This document shows positions 1 to 10,348 of a stretch of DNA of 42,733 bases, one piece after another. The translations under genes and the position numbers were made by a program. The notes under the pieces are model-generated. The model had not been told where the DNA came from. It ran no database searches and saw only the letters and a program-made list of their open reading frames with translations. Each line of letters begins with the position of its first letter. The stretch's first letter is position 1. The DNA comes from an uncultured Bacteroidales bacterium (lineage in GTDB: Bacteria > Bacteroidota > Bacteroidia > Bacteroidales > Muribaculaceae): positions 1 through 42,733 of the forward strand of contig CACZHT010000026.1 of the NCBI GenBank assembly GCA_902781045.1. Reading direction: 5' to 3'.

Positions 1-147
1 AGGCACTTTTGTTCTGCTCCTGTGTGGACCAAGCGGCGAGGACCTCCGGCCCTCTTGCATGGTCTTTCGAACAAATAGCTTCTTCGAAGCATTTTTGCGC
101 CTCCGACGCAATCGCTGAACAGATACCCCAAAAAACGAACATCTTGG
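1..147. other. Left-edge non-coding stretch
   Basis: No gene can be supported here. The stretch lies downstream of the minus-strand regulator that ends at 148. Bases about 109-126 (CAATCGCTGAACAGATA with flanks) match a module that recurs at about 38203-38220, 41172-41188 and 41290-41307, so this edge holds a fragment of the dispersed intergenic repeat described further right. The short open frame 9-194 has no recognisable protein features and overlaps the regulator antisense. Confidence 0.4.
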
Positions 148-1833
148 TCACTTGGCCGAACGGCTTTCGCTTGTTTTCTGCCTGGCTAACTTGAGATAAG
201 CCGACGGCGTAATGCCCGTCTGGCTCTTGAAATTCTTGATGAAACTGGTACGCGAGGTAATGCCCACACTCTTGGCGATGGCGTCGATGGTAAAGTTTCG
301 GTAGTGCTCCACATCATTCATGCGTCGGCACGCCTCACGAATGCGGTACTGGCTCAAGAGCGTCTTGAAGTCACACTGTGCATGGGTGCTGATGGCGCGC
401 GACAGGTACTTGGTGTTACTGCCCACCAGCTCATGCAACCGAGCGAAGGTAAAATTCTCGCTATACACTTCGGGCGACTTTTCCATGACGGCGCAGATGC
501 GCTGATACACTTCGTTGAGCACAGGATTGTTGCTATCATCATTGGCGGTATCGCCCGAAGATGCGGCTTTCTCAGCATCAATCTGCTCATCCTCGGTAAG
601 TTCGGGTTCTTCGTCCGATGCAGGCAGAGGCTGGTCGACAGCAGGCATTTTCTTGCGTTCCTCCTCGATAATCGCCAGGTGTTGCAAGTTTTGCTCATAG
701 AGGATGCGATAATTTTCCTGGATTTCCTTGTTGCGCCGGTAAATCATCAATGCCAACACCATAAAGATGATGGCTGCGGCAATGACAATCCATAGTATCT
801 GCATCAACCGATGATGCTGGATTTCCTGGACATGAATTTCTTCAGTGGCCTTCTGCAAGTCGTAGATAAAGGGAATCTTCTCGAGATAGGTCAACTGGGT
901 GATGCGATTCAGGCTGTCGACCGACTCAAAGTACTTGAGTCGATTGTCCTTGGCCAACGCAAGATTGCCTCGCTTGGAATAGAACAAATACTTCTGGTCA
1001 TAGATGTCGGGGATGCCTTCGATAAAGCCATTGTCACGCACCAGTTTCTCATACTCATCAAGCACCGCCATCGACTCGGCATCACGCCCCATCGCGTCGA
1101 GCAGCCGGCACTTGATCATCAGCACTACGCCTCTTATTTTTTCATTATCAGCCATCGTGATGGCCTCATCCAGATATTTCAGTGCTCCATCATTGTCGTG
1201 CTGTTGCATGCTCCACGAGGCGCGGCTGAATTGTGTGAGAAGATCAGGCTGCTTATGACTGTCACAATACTCCTGCATCTCGGCATTGAAATTAGTCGCA
1301 AAGTTTGTCCAGATGCCAACTGCTATTAAATTGCAAAGAATAGTCTTTTTAGTAACTGTGTTATCTACTGCGTAACTATAAGCCTTCTTATAATATTTAG
1401 AGCAGATGGGCAATTTATTCTCTACACCTGCCGACTCATGCTCTTGCTGCAGAAAGAGGTGTCCCAGGCTATTATAAATTCCCGACAGCAACATCGAATC
1501 GTTGGCAGCCTCGGCTGGCTGAAGAGCCATCATCAGGCAATCGGCCCCTTTCTGATAATTGTAGTAGTGAAACAGATAGATTTTTGCCATAGCAAAGATG
1601 GCTTTGGCGCACATGGCCTCGCTCGCCTGGTCATGTTCACGGCTTAACTGGCTCGCAAGCAGCGAATAACATGCCAAGGCGCTGTCCATTTGCTCGGCTT
1701 TGGCAAATTGGCTGCCTTTTTCCATCATCTGTTCATTGTTCAGGCTCTTCCAGTATTCAGGATAAACCACCTCGGCCTGTGCGCATCCCCAGGCGATGAG
1801 CATCAGCAGCAATATATAGAATTGTTTCGACAC
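148..1833 (-). CDS. Membrane-anchored TPR / AraC-family transcriptional regulator
   Basis: A one-component regulator that probably senses a signal through its N-terminal half and binds DNA through its C-terminus. After a signal-like hydrophobic start (YILLLMLIAW) come about 300 residues of helical TPR-like repeats, one membrane span near residues 344-365 (ILWIVIAAAIIFMVLALMIY), an acidic linker, and an AraC-type double helix-turn-helix at about 455-550 (FTIDAIAKSVGITSRTSFIKNF is the second HTH region). This layout is common in Bacteroidales. An upstream GTG at 1887 keeps the frame open, but a TACCTTTG promoter box at 1861-1868 would put transcription start near 1855, inside that extension, so the GTG at 1833 is preferred (561 residues). 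No obvious target genes; the neighbour upstream is the M6 peptidase, separated by a hairpin. Family assignment is secure; ligand and regulon are unknown. Confidence 0.85.
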   Translation of the reverse strand: MSKQFYILLLMLIAWGCAQAEVVYPEYWKSLNNEQMMEKGSQFAKAEQMDSALACYSLLASQLSREHDQASEAMCAKAIFAMAKIYLFHYYNYQKGADCLMMALQPAEAANDSMLLSGIYNSLGHLFLQQEHESAGVENKLPICSKYYKKAYSYAVDNTVTKKTILCNLIAVGIWTNFATNFNAEMQEYCDSHKQPDLLTQFSRASWSMQQHDNDGALKYLDEAITMADNEKIRGVVLMIKCRLLDAMGRDAESMAVLDEYEKLVRDNGFIEGIPDIYDQKYLFYSKRGNLALAKDNRLKYFESVDSLNRITQLTYLEKIPFIYDLQKATEEIHVQEIQHHRLMQILWIVIAAAIIFMVLALMIYRRNKEIQENYRILYEQNLQHLAIIEEERKKMPAVDQPLPASDEEPELTEDEQIDAEKAASSGDTANDDSNNPVLNEVYQRICAVMEKSPEVYSENFTFARLHELVGSNTKYLSRAISTHAQCDFKTLLSQYRIREACRRMNDVEHYRNFTIDAIAKSVGITSRTSFIKNFKSQTGITPSAYLKLARQKTSESRSAK

Positions 1834-1860
1834 AATCTTAAGGTTTAGGTTTTTGATGGG

Positions 1861-1868
1861 CAAAGGTA
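1861..1868 (-). promoter_or_regulatory. Promoter -7 box for the AraC-type regulator
   Basis: TACCTTTG on the minus strand fits the Bacteroidales -7 consensus TAnnTTTG. No clear TTTG at -33 is visible. It argues for the start codon at 1833. Confidence 0.45.
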
Positions 1869-1894
1869 GTGATTTTTTCGCATACACATAGCAT

Positions 1895-1929
1895 AACGGC
1901 TCATTTTGTGCATCACAAAATGAGCCGTT
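1895..1929. terminator. Hairpin after the M6 peptidase gene
   Basis: A perfect 16-base inverted repeat (AACGGCTCATTTTGTG and its complement) with a 3-base loop lies between the M6 peptidase stop at 1970 and the regulator promoter. There is no strong T tract, but position and stem length suit a terminator. Confidence 0.6.
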
Positions 1930-1969
1930 GCAATTAAAAACTAATTCACCTTTTTTGTGAGTGGGAGTC

Positions 1970-4015
1970 TTACTTGCCTAGCATGAGGTTGATAACGGCG
2001 TTGACATCGGCGATGTCGACGTTTCCGTCGGTGTTGAGGTCGGCAGCAGGCACGGCTTCGGCCTTGCCCAGCATCATGTTGATGACGGCATTGATATCGG
2101 CGATATCTACTTTGCCATCACCATTGATGTCACCTGGCACACTGCCAGCAAGCGTGGTGACCCACAGCGGTTCGGACCACTCACTCACATTATAATTAAC
2201 TGCATAGACAGGCATCGCCTGAACTCTAACAGAATAAGTCTGTTGCGGTTCGAGGTCGTTGACAGTGAATTCCTTGGCGTTGATGTACCTCTGATAGAAC
2301 ACCACCGAATCTTCTTTCATCACTTGCACCGTAAACCTCACACTGCCCGTAGCCGTGTGTGTCCATGAGACCTTAAACGACGATTGCGTGATTTCGGTGG
2401 TTTCGGTCAGTTCAGGCGTGTTCAGCAGGGGCATGATGGGGCCATCCTTGACATACCACAGCGATACTGTGCCATCGTCATTGATCGTGATATCGGTCAC
2501 TGGTTTGTCCAACTTTCCTGCCCCACCCGGAGTAGTCATTAGGCCATCGCCCTTATAGGTGAGCAATGTAGGCGGTGTCGAGACGGCTGTTAGCTCATGG
2601 TTAGTCTCGCCGTAGAGGTCATGCTCCTCATCGTCCAAGCTGGCATGCGCATCGGCAGGAATGATGGTTGCCAACTGTTTCAGGACGTTCACCTCGTTAG
2701 CCTCCCATTTCTCCCTGTCAAAGGTAATGTGTGTGACAAGCAGACCCTCGTCATGGATAAATGAGTCCCAGCCTTGCTTTCGGCGGTTTTCCAGGATGTA
2801 ATACTCGTCATCATGGAGCGGGCTGACGATGCAGATGGCCTGGTCGGTAGCCACATCCTTCTGGTTCATGGCCTCGAGCGTATAGTACGTACTGTCGACA
2901 GGCGTGATATATTCAATCCACCCCATGAAATGCTTCTCATAAGCGCTGTAGCCTATGGGTGTAAATCCATCATCATTATAACATCCATTGCACATCAGGC
3001 TCCAACGGCCCATGCCATAGGTTGAATTCTGAGATCTGGTATTGTAGAAGTCAGGCAGTCCCAGACAATGCGAGAACTCATGACAGAATGTCCCGATGCC
3101 ATCCAGTTGGGTTCCCTGATCGCTTGCGCCACCGATTTCATTGAACACAGCAAAACAGTCAATGGTCACTCCATCGCTCTCGATAGGGCCGGGGCCATCA
3201 TTATAATTTTCTGCCGCAGATGACAAGCTCCATCGGCAGGGCCATATTGCATCGGGTACAGTCCATGGAGCCTGAGCCTCGCTCACACCCGCATATAGCA
3301 GAATAGCCACATCAACGGCACCGTCATGGTCATTGTCATACAGACTCCAGTCAACGTCATCGTCGGCCAACGCGATCGCATCACCCACCATCTGGCCTTT
3401 GCCTAAATCGGCCCGGACGCTGTCCCTACCATAGGTTGCCCGTGAGCAGGGCAGGTCATAGATGCCATAGAAGTCAAATTGCGGTTCATAAAGCCCGTTT
3501 GACTGATCGATAAAATACTGATGCACACTTTTCGGCCCCGTACCAAAATGCTCAATGATCTGCTCCGGGGTATTTGCCATCTGCTTATCGGCAAAGTTGA
3601 CCATGATGACAGGGATGCGAGAAGTGCCCATTGTAGGCATCTCCACCTTCCCGACACGACTTGGTCGAGCAGCCCCCAAAAAATTATTGGTGACAAACTG
3701 CGCTTGCATTGACAAGCGTTCACTATTTTCGGCTATATATCGAAGTTCCTGAGCATCGCGGAACTTCACGTCATGTGCCAGTTGTGATGATATTCCGTCA
3801 GCAGTGCGATAGCGGAACTCGCCATCACTGCCACGATCCACCACCAGACCATCGGTAGTGACCATGCAATGGTAGTATTCATCACCCACTATCTGCAGTG
3901 TGAGGGTCTTGCCGTCGGGTTGAACAAAAGTCCTAAAACCGGGTTTGGCCGGCACTGCCTGGGCTGCCATACAAAAGAGGAATACAGAAACAAGGAGTAA
4001 CAGTGACCTTTTCAT
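1970..4015 (-). CDS. Secreted M6-family metallopeptidase with FN3 and dockerin-like repeats
   Basis: A secreted zinc protease, 681 residues. Signal peptide at 1-20 (LLLLVSVFLFCMAAQA). The M6 catalytic domain carries the zinc motif HExxHxxGxxD as HEFSHCLGLPD, with H312, E313, H316 and D322. A fibronectin type III-like domain covers about 533-622. The C-terminus (about 628-681) has two dockerin-like calcium loops, each of the form D-x-N/T-x-D-G followed by VDIAD(I/V)NAVIN(M/L)MLGK. M6 enzymes are immune-inhibitor-A-like proteases that degrade host or dietary protein. It starts 41 bases after the Omp28-like gene with no promoter between, so the two are probably co-transcribed. No cohesin is visible in this window, so what the dockerin binds is unknown. 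Confidence 0.9.
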   Translation of the reverse strand: MKRSLLLLVSVFLFCMAAQAVPAKPGFRTFVQPDGKTLTLQIVGDEYYHCMVTTDGLVVDRGSDGEFRYRTADGISSQLAHDVKFRDAQELRYIAENSERLSMQAQFVTNNFLGAARPSRVGKVEMPTMGTSRIPVIMVNFADKQMANTPEQIIEHFGTGPKSVHQYFIDQSNGLYEPQFDFYGIYDLPCSRATYGRDSVRADLGKGQMVGDAIALADDDVDWSLYDNDHDGAVDVAILLYAGVSEAQAPWTVPDAIWPCRWSLSSAAENYNDGPGPIESDGVTIDCFAVFNEIGGASDQGTQLDGIGTFCHEFSHCLGLPDFYNTRSQNSTYGMGRWSLMCNGCYNDDGFTPIGYSAYEKHFMGWIEYITPVDSTYYTLEAMNQKDVATDQAICIVSPLHDDEYYILENRRKQGWDSFIHDEGLLVTHITFDREKWEANEVNVLKQLATIIPADAHASLDDEEHDLYGETNHELTAVSTPPTLLTYKGDGLMTTPGGAGKLDKPVTDITINDDGTVSLWYVKDGPIMPLLNTPELTETTEITQSSFKVSWTHTATGSVRFTVQVMKEDSVVFYQRYINAKEFTVNDLEPQQTYSVRVQAMPVYAVNYNVSEWSEPLWVTTLAGSVPGDINGDGKVDIADINAVINMMLGKAEAVPAADLNTDGNVDIADVNAVINLMLGK

Positions 4016-4056
4016 GATGCTTATTATTTAGTAACCACAAGTTAAATGCTCTCAAA

Positions 4057-5094
4057 CTAGATTTTACCCAACATGATGTTGATGATGGCGTTGACATCGG
4101 CAATGTCAACATTCTCGTCGCCCGTCACATCGGCAACAGTAGTAGGAACCTCCTTGCCCAGCATCATGTTGATGACCGCATTGACGTCGGCGATGTCAAC
4201 CACTCCATCGCCCGTAATGTCGCCCCGTACAGGCTCGACTGGCGGTGTGAGCAAGTCGCGGATTGCCAAAGTCTGGCAGTTGATGACGGGCTGAACCGGT
4301 CGAGTTGCGGTCGAACGGTGAACAAAGGCCACCACATTCATATTCTCGGGAAGCCATTCGTCCTTGAGCGTGAAAGTATACTCGTTCTCATAGCGAGTTT
4401 TACCATCGTTCCACTTGAGCGCATCACCCTTGTAGTGAGTCATGGTCTCGCGGAAGACATTGTTGTGCACATAATCCTCAACGTGTGTACTAAGATTCTG
4501 CTGCCAAGCCACAAGGCTATCCTCGGTCAGGTAAATTGTCAGCCCCACATTGTTGCCAAACGTCGACTGGAAGTTACTCTTGACATCGCCTGTGACCTTG
4601 ACGGTGAGTTTGCGCGTGTTGGCGTCGTAGGCAGCGTCAATCACCACATCGGCCAACACCGGTGTCTTGATATTGGTGTCAAGTTGGTCGCTGAAGAACT
4701 GCGCCTTGTCCTGAAAGTATTCAGGATAGATGCTCACCACCTGCATGAACTCGCCATTGTAGGGCGTGCGGTCGAAGGCAGCCACTGGCATCGAACTATA
4801 CACCAACATGTCGCCTATGGCGCTGGACTTGAACGTGCGGAATTGGTCGGTAGCGTTGAGGTTGTTATGAATCGACACGCGTACGATGTCATCTCGCATC
4901 TCGGCCAGCAACTCCAACACCTGGTCACCCCAGGGGCAGTAGGCACACCCCTGCGAGGTGATGTGCTCAACCAGATGCTTGTGACGGACAAACTCGCTAG
5001 TTTCATCATTAACCGTGGCCACCAGTTTGGGATAGGCCTGCGCTGTAAAGACAGCTGCGAGAACCAGAACTAGCAATAGAATACTCTTCTTCAT
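4057..5094 (-). CDS. Omp28-related secreted protein with dockerin-like repeats
   Basis: 345 residues with a signal peptide (KKSILLLVLVLAAVFTAQA). The mature protein matches the Omp28-related family: a thioredoxin-like beginning with a CxxC pair (C50, C53 in QGCAYCPWG) followed by a beta-rich region. Omp28 members in Bacteroidales are surface or secreted proteins of uncertain function; the CxxC hints at redox activity but this is inference. Residues about 290-345 hold two dockerin-like loops with DIADVNA(V/I)IN motifs, as in the M6 peptidase downstream. A TTG at 5115 keeps the frame open, but it lies inside the hairpin 5105-5140, so ATG at 5094 is the start. Probably an operon with the M6 gene, possibly read from the BspA-like gene upstream. 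Confidence 0.85.
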   Translation of the reverse strand: MKKSILLLVLVLAAVFTAQAYPKLVATVNDETSEFVRHKHLVEHITSQGCAYCPWGDQVLELLAEMRDDIVRVSIHNNLNATDQFRTFKSSAIGDMLVYSSMPVAAFDRTPYNGEFMQVVSIYPEYFQDKAQFFSDQLDTNIKTPVLADVVIDAAYDANTRKLTVKVTGDVKSNFQSTFGNNVGLTIYLTEDSLVAWQQNLSTHVEDYVHNNVFRETMTHYKGDALKWNDGKTRYENEYTFTLKDEWLPENMNVVAFVHRSTATRPVQPVINCQTLAIRDLLTPPVEPVRGDITGDGVVDIADVNAVINMMLGKEVPTTVADVTGDENVDIADVNAIINIMLGKI

Positions 5095-5104
5095 ATCTAT
5101 TGAA

Positions 5105-5140
5105 CATTGCGACAAGGGGAGCGGTCCCCTTGTCGCAATG
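5105..5140 (-). terminator. Hairpin between BspA-like and Omp28-like genes
   Basis: A perfect 16-base stem (CATTGCGACAAGGGGA and complement) with a 4-base loop lies 18 bases after the BspA-like stop and 10 bases before the Omp28-like ATG. It lacks a clear U tract, so it may be a partial terminator or an RNA-stabilising stem within an operon. Confidence 0.6.
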
Positions 5141-5158
5141 ATTTAGAAAATGATAAAC

Positions 5159-7717
5159 TTACTTGATTACCTTGCGGCTTGTGCCATCGCTCATGCGGAG
5201 GATGTTCACACCGCTACTCATCTCGCTCAGGCGCTTGCCGTCGATAGTGTAGATGCCCACCACTGTTGCATCAGCAGCCGTCTCGACAGCATCGATACCG
5301 GTGGATGGCAGGGCCTCGATTACACTGAACTTCTGCCATACCGGAGCATTGGCGTAAGCCTCCTCGCTGCCAGCGGGAACCAGCAACGGGATGTTGATGT
5401 AGTGATCCTGGGGCTCCCACAAGTCGGTGATTACCTGAGGAGGAACCGTAGCGCGGCAACGGAACTCGGTAATGGCATCGCAGGTGTTAAATGCATAAGC
5501 ATCGATATAGGTCACACTTGCAGGCAGGTCAACCACTTCGAGCGCATCGTTGTGATAGAATGCAATGTTGCCTATCTTCTCCAACTTATCATTAAAGTTG
5601 AGAACCTTCAAATTTTGGCACCAACCAAATCCATGACGGCCAATCTCAATCAAGTTCTCGGGCAACGTCAGCTCGGTGATGCTCTTGAATGAACGGAATG
5701 CCTGTTCGCCAACGTATTCGATACCCTTGCCCATTGTCAGGCTCGTGCAGCTGGTGCAGTTGTCGAAGGCTTCCTTCTCGATGGTCTTGCAGTTGTCGTT
5801 GATCACGATGGTCAACAGATTCTTGCTGCGGTTCACAGCATCGCTCTTGACAATCTCAACCTCCTCGGGCAAGATCAGCTCGGTAGCAGGGTTAGCCACG
5901 GGGTAGCCCCAAACGACCTTCTTGTCCTTGCTCATGAGCAGGCTGTTCTCGGCGCAGAGGTACGGGTTGTTCTCGTCGACGGTGATCTCAGCCAGGCTTG
6001 TGGCCTTGTAGTGGAAGTCGTGACCCACACTCTGTACCTTGGGACCCAGATGCAGGGCGGGAATGCTCGAGTACTGGAATGCATCGTCGCCGATGGTCTC
6101 AAGATCCTCGTTCAGGGTGATGCTGGTCAGGTTGGTGTTCTCATCGAAGGCACCATTGCCAATGCCGATGACGGTGCAGACCACGTCACCACTGTAGGTA
6201 ATGGTGTTGGGCACCACAAAGTCGCCCGAAGTGCCCTTGCCATTCACCAGGATAGCAGTACCATGGGTTAAATCCATATCATAGATGGCGCCGTCAAGGG
6301 TAACTGTGACAACGTTAGGAGCTTCACTAAGTGGCATGATACGCTCAAACTTCTGCCAGTAGGGAGCAGCCTGATAGGCCTCGATGCTCTCATCGGGCAC
6401 ATAGAGTGTGGCAAGCGAATAGTCAGTCACCAGTTCATACTCATTCAGACGATCGGGAGGAGTCACTGCCCTGCAGATGAGTGTGTTCAAGCCATCGGTT
6501 CCCCAGAATGCAAATCCGTCACAGAAGGTGAGCGTCGAAGGCAAGTCAATTCTTTTAATCTTCGCATCACGGCAGAATGCCAGGCTACCAATGGCCTGCA
6601 AGCCCTCGGGCAACTCAACCGATTCCAAATCAAAGCACTCATAGAAGCCTTGTTCATCGATTGTCTCGGTCTTCGAGCCAGTCTTGACCGATGTGATGCC
6701 ACTATTGGCTAACGCAAACTGACCCACATAGGTGGTATTGTCATTCATCACCACATCGATGGCCAGATTAGTGCAGGTATACAAGCATGCGTGCTCATAA
6801 TAGGTGATATTCTCCAAATTGATGCTCTCCAAGCCGACGCAGCCGAAGAAGCAGTCACCACCCAGCTTGGTATAACTCGGCGGGAGGACAATGTTCTTCA
6901 GTGCCTCGCAAGCCACAAATCCTTGTCCAGGAGTAGTGTCCAGGTTCTTAGGCAACTCAACGTGAGCCAGATTTTTATTCCACCAGCAAATACAGTTCTC
7001 TATGGTGCCTACATAATCAGGAAAGATTAACTCCTCAAGAGCGCACCATCCGAAACATTGATAACCAACCATGTCCATGTGGTCACCCAAGAAATTGATG
7101 CTTCTCAAGTTGGCACATTTTGAGAAACAAGCTGGGCCCAAATACTTGACCGAAGCCGGAATGTCAATACTGGTCAGGGCCGAATCTTCATAGAACGCAC
7201 TGATCATAAGCTTCTCGACATTCTCACCAATCTTGACATTGGCCAGATTGATGCAGTGGAAGAAGGCGCTGGTATCGACCACCTCAACCGAGTTGGGGAT
7301 GTCGACACTGGTCAAGTTGGGGCACTCGTAGAAGCCGAAGTTGCCGATGCGCACCAAGTGCTGCGGCAGCTGGACCGATGCCATGGGGTGATAGATAAAT
7401 GCTGTGTCGGCAATCTCCTTGACCACATAGTTCACGCCATCGTAGTTCACCTCGTCGGCAATCACCACGTCGGTCACCGTCGCTTCAGCACCCAGGGCCA
7501 GAGCCATGTTTCTCTCTTTGTCGATACCATAGGTAACACCATTGAGGGTCATCTCATCGGCATAGTGTTTCACTTTGTGGCCCTTAGTGGGCTGTGACTT
7601 GTAAGCCACTGCCACATCACGCGTCTCCGTGGTGGGCTTCATCGCAAACTCGGCAGATGCCTGCAAAGCCAGGGCGGCCATCAAGAACAGGCATGCAGAT
7701 CGTAATAATTTTTTCAT
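5159..7717 (-). CDS. BspA-like leucine-rich repeat surface protein
   Basis: 852 residues. Signal peptide MKKLLRSACLFLMAALALQASA. From about residue 75 to 800 it is built of Treponema/BspA-type leucine-rich repeats (LRR_5 family; cores such as LTSVDIPNSVEVVDTSAF and LKVLNFNDKLEKIGNIAF) in two blocks, each ending in a YWQKFERI / VWQKFSVI motif. The last 35 residues (GIYTIDGKRLSEMSSGVNIL then a DGTSRKVIK end) resemble the C-terminal tails of the GH128-like protein at 15609 and the remnant at 27190, perhaps a type IX sorting-like signal (inference). BspA proteins typically bind host matrix or other bacteria. The frame is open to a TTG at 7828, but that triplet is the -33 element of the promoter, so ATG 7717 is the start. 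No dockerin, unlike the next two genes. Confidence 0.88.
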   Translation of the reverse strand: MKKLLRSACLFLMAALALQASAEFAMKPTTETRDVAVAYKSQPTKGHKVKHYADEMTLNGVTYGIDKERNMALALGAEATVTDVVIADEVNYDGVNYVVKEIADTAFIYHPMASVQLPQHLVRIGNFGFYECPNLTSVDIPNSVEVVDTSAFFHCINLANVKIGENVEKLMISAFYEDSALTSIDIPASVKYLGPACFSKCANLRSINFLGDHMDMVGYQCFGWCALEELIFPDYVGTIENCICWWNKNLAHVELPKNLDTTPGQGFVACEALKNIVLPPSYTKLGGDCFFGCVGLESINLENITYYEHACLYTCTNLAIDVVMNDNTTYVGQFALANSGITSVKTGSKTETIDEQGFYECFDLESVELPEGLQAIGSLAFCRDAKIKRIDLPSTLTFCDGFAFWGTDGLNTLICRAVTPPDRLNEYELVTDYSLATLYVPDESIEAYQAAPYWQKFERIMPLSEAPNVVTVTLDGAIYDMDLTHGTAILVNGKGTSGDFVVPNTITYSGDVVCTVIGIGNGAFDENTNLTSITLNEDLETIGDDAFQYSSIPALHLGPKVQSVGHDFHYKATSLAEITVDENNPYLCAENSLLMSKDKKVVWGYPVANPATELILPEEVEIVKSDAVNRSKNLLTIVINDNCKTIEKEAFDNCTSCTSLTMGKGIEYVGEQAFRSFKSITELTLPENLIEIGRHGFGWCQNLKVLNFNDKLEKIGNIAFYHNDALEVVDLPASVTYIDAYAFNTCDAITEFRCRATVPPQVITDLWEPQDHYINIPLLVPAGSEEAYANAPVWQKFSVIEALPSTGIDAVETAADATVVGIYTIDGKRLSEMSSGVNILRMSDGTSRKVIK

Positions 7718-7797
7718 AAAATCCGTAACGGGCTCTAGTGTTAACCTTGGTTGGGTCGAACCCTTTATTCCCTGCCAAGGTTTAGTTTTCTTGGTAG

Positions 7798-7829
7798 CAA
7801 AATTAGAGATTTCACCTATTTGAGTCAAG
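7798..7829 (-). promoter_or_regulatory. Promoter of the BspA-like gene
   Basis: On the minus strand CTTG (7829-7826), 20 bases, then TAATTTTG (7805-7798), matching the Bacteroidales TTTG/TAnnTTTG promoter. Expected 5' leader of about 73 bases. Confidence 0.65.
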
Positions 7830-7957
7830 AAAAATGGGCTCGAGTTTGTTCGTGTTTCCTCTTAAAAAAACAACTTTCCAAGAAAAGACACTTTGGTTCC
7901 AAGTTGGCGAACAAACCAGTTAAAAACATGGCCCGTCGTGCGTGATGCGCTGGGCGA

Positions 7958-8183
7958 GCCCTCAATGCTGTTGGTGAACATTTCGCCGTCGACGTACTGC
8001 TCATCGCTGTGGGCAGCGGAAGCGACCGTCCTTGCGCGTCCTGCAGTGGTGCTCGCCGCAGTAGAGGCAGACCACGTCGTCGTCGGGCCAACGAGACTCG
8101 ATGATTGCGCGGCGGCATTTCTCCTGTGTGTTGAAGTAGGTGGTGAGTGCGATGATGTTGTTGAACTGTGTGAAATCTATCAC
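7958..8183 (-). pseudogene. Remnant of an IS1595-type transposase
   Basis: From ATG 8183 the first 60 codons read as the N-terminus of an IS1595-family transposase: FNTQEKCRRAIIESRWPDDD, then a zinc ribbon start VVCLYCG...CRTRKDGRFRCPQ. The frame then stops at 8001. One base out of frame the DNA continues as DEQYVDGEMFTNSIEG, which matches the far C-terminal part of the same family (YVNGDxHTNTIEGFWSLLKR). The whole DDE core between these two parts is missing and the last residues are lost as well. So this is an internally deleted, frameshifted relic that cannot act. No matching terminal repeats or target duplication were found. Confidence 0.75.
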
Positions 8184-8401
8184 TGCGTTCCTTTGTTATG
8201 TGTTTATCCTTCAGTATTAAATCTGAATCTAGGGTACGCAATTTTCCAGAGCTTTAGCTAAAGATGGTAAACGGAACGCGAAATAAAGCTAAAGGCAAGA
8301 AAAGGGCGGGTGTTGTGCGACTCCCGTCCTTCGTTAGGTGTTTGGGTCAACAGCTATATTGTTGCCATTTTTTTTGCTCAGCATCCATTTCGGTGCCTCA
8401 C
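8184..8401. other. Non-coding stretch beside the transposase relic
   Basis: No gene is supported. It contains a 12-base palindrome CTTTAGCTAAAG at 8252-8263 and sequence that may be the outer end of the inserted element, but no partner end could be matched. Confidence 0.3.
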
Positions 8402-8441
8402 AAAAATGGCGGCACGTCGCCCGCAGTGGTGACGTGCCGCC
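8402..8441 (-). terminator. Rho-independent terminator of mscL
   Basis: On the minus strand, after the mscL stop, an 11-base stem (GGCGGCACGTC and complement, 8408-8418 with 8431-8441) is followed by a run of five T. Confidence 0.85.
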
Positions 8442-8459
8442 GTGGTTCAGGGCGCGAGT

Positions 8460-8903
8460 TTAGTTCTTCTTGAGCAGGTCGCGAATCTCGGTGAGCAACT
8501 TCTCCTCGGCGCTGGGTTCGGGTTCGGGAGCGGGCTCCTCGGCTTTCTTCTTCATGAGCTTGTTCATGCCCTTGATCATCAGGAAGATGCACAGAGCGAT
8601 GATGAGGAAGTCGATGATGTTCTGGATGAACGCGCCGTAGGCAAACATCGACACGCCAGCCTCCTTGAGGGCTGCGTAGTTGTTGTGCAGGTTGGCGGGC
8701 ATGTCGGCCGGAATTTCACCGATGCGGACAAACTTGTTGGTGAAGTCAACGCCGCCCGTAGCGAGCGAGAGCACCGGCATGAAGACATCGTCGACGAGCG
8801 ACGAGACAATCTTGCCGAAGGCACCGCCGATGATCACACCGACAGCCATGTCCATCACGTTGCCCTTCATGGCAAACTCCTTAAACTCTTTTACAAATCC
8901 CAT
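8460..8903 (-). CDS. mscL: Large-conductance mechanosensitive channel MscL
   Basis: 147 residues, the usual MscL length. The protein forms a homopentameric inner-membrane pore that opens under membrane tension and releases solutes during hypo-osmotic shock. The N-terminal amphipathic helix and first span are typical ([20 protein letters not shown] then [20 protein letters not shown]), followed by a periplasmic loop of about 40 residues, the second span near 86-110 ([19 protein letters not shown]), and a cytoplasmic tail with a Glu/Pro linker and a final helix [14 protein letters not shown]. Transcribed alone, divergent from gapA, with its own terminator. Confidence 0.97.
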   Translation of the reverse strand: MGFVKEFKEFAMKGNVMDMAVGVIIGGAFGKIVSSLVDDVFMPVLSLATGGVDFTNKFVRIGEIPADMPANLHNNYAALKEAGVSMFAYGAFIQNIIDFLIIALCIFLMIKGMNKLMKKKAEEPAPEPEPSAEEKLLTEIRDLLKKN

Positions 8904-8943
8904 AATAGTTAAGTTTTTTTATTAGGTTGATAAATGCGAATGA

Positions 8944-10194
<1,251 letters not shown>

Positions 10195-10229
10195 GCAAAG
10201 TGGCCCGCGTGTGTTAACGCTTCACATCA

Positions 10230-10267
10230 AGTCCTGAGTCACTCGCAAGGTCGCTCAGGACTTTTTT
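10230..10267 (+). terminator. Rho-independent terminator of gapA
   Basis: AGTCCTGAG (10230-10238) pairs with CTCAGGACT (10254-10262), with a 15-base loop, followed by a T run. Confidence 0.9.
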
Positions 10268-10289
10268 CAACCAACTGAATAACTAACCG

Positions 10290-10334
10290 ACTAGATGCTC
10301 TAGAAAGTCTAGAAAATCTAGAGCCTCTAGCAAC
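10290..10334 (+). repeat. 9-base TCTAGANNN array before metG
   Basis: Five units with exact 9-base spacing start at 10290, 10299, 10308, 10317 and 10326. The hexamer core TCTAGA is perfect in the middle three; the first reads ACTAGA and the last TCTAGC. The three bases between cores vary. The array ends 14 bases before the metG start codon. Confidence 0.85.
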
Positions 10335-10348
10335 ACCCGACAAAGACA

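Noticed and set aside
7741..7790. tRNA-like GGGTCGAACCC sequence
   Set aside because: No acceptor, D or anticodon arm could be built around it; it is leader of the BspA-like gene.
10195..10348. T-box or SAM-type riboswitch before metG
   Set aside because: No T-box motif or SAM aptamer pattern; the space is filled by the gapA terminator and the TCTAGANNN array.
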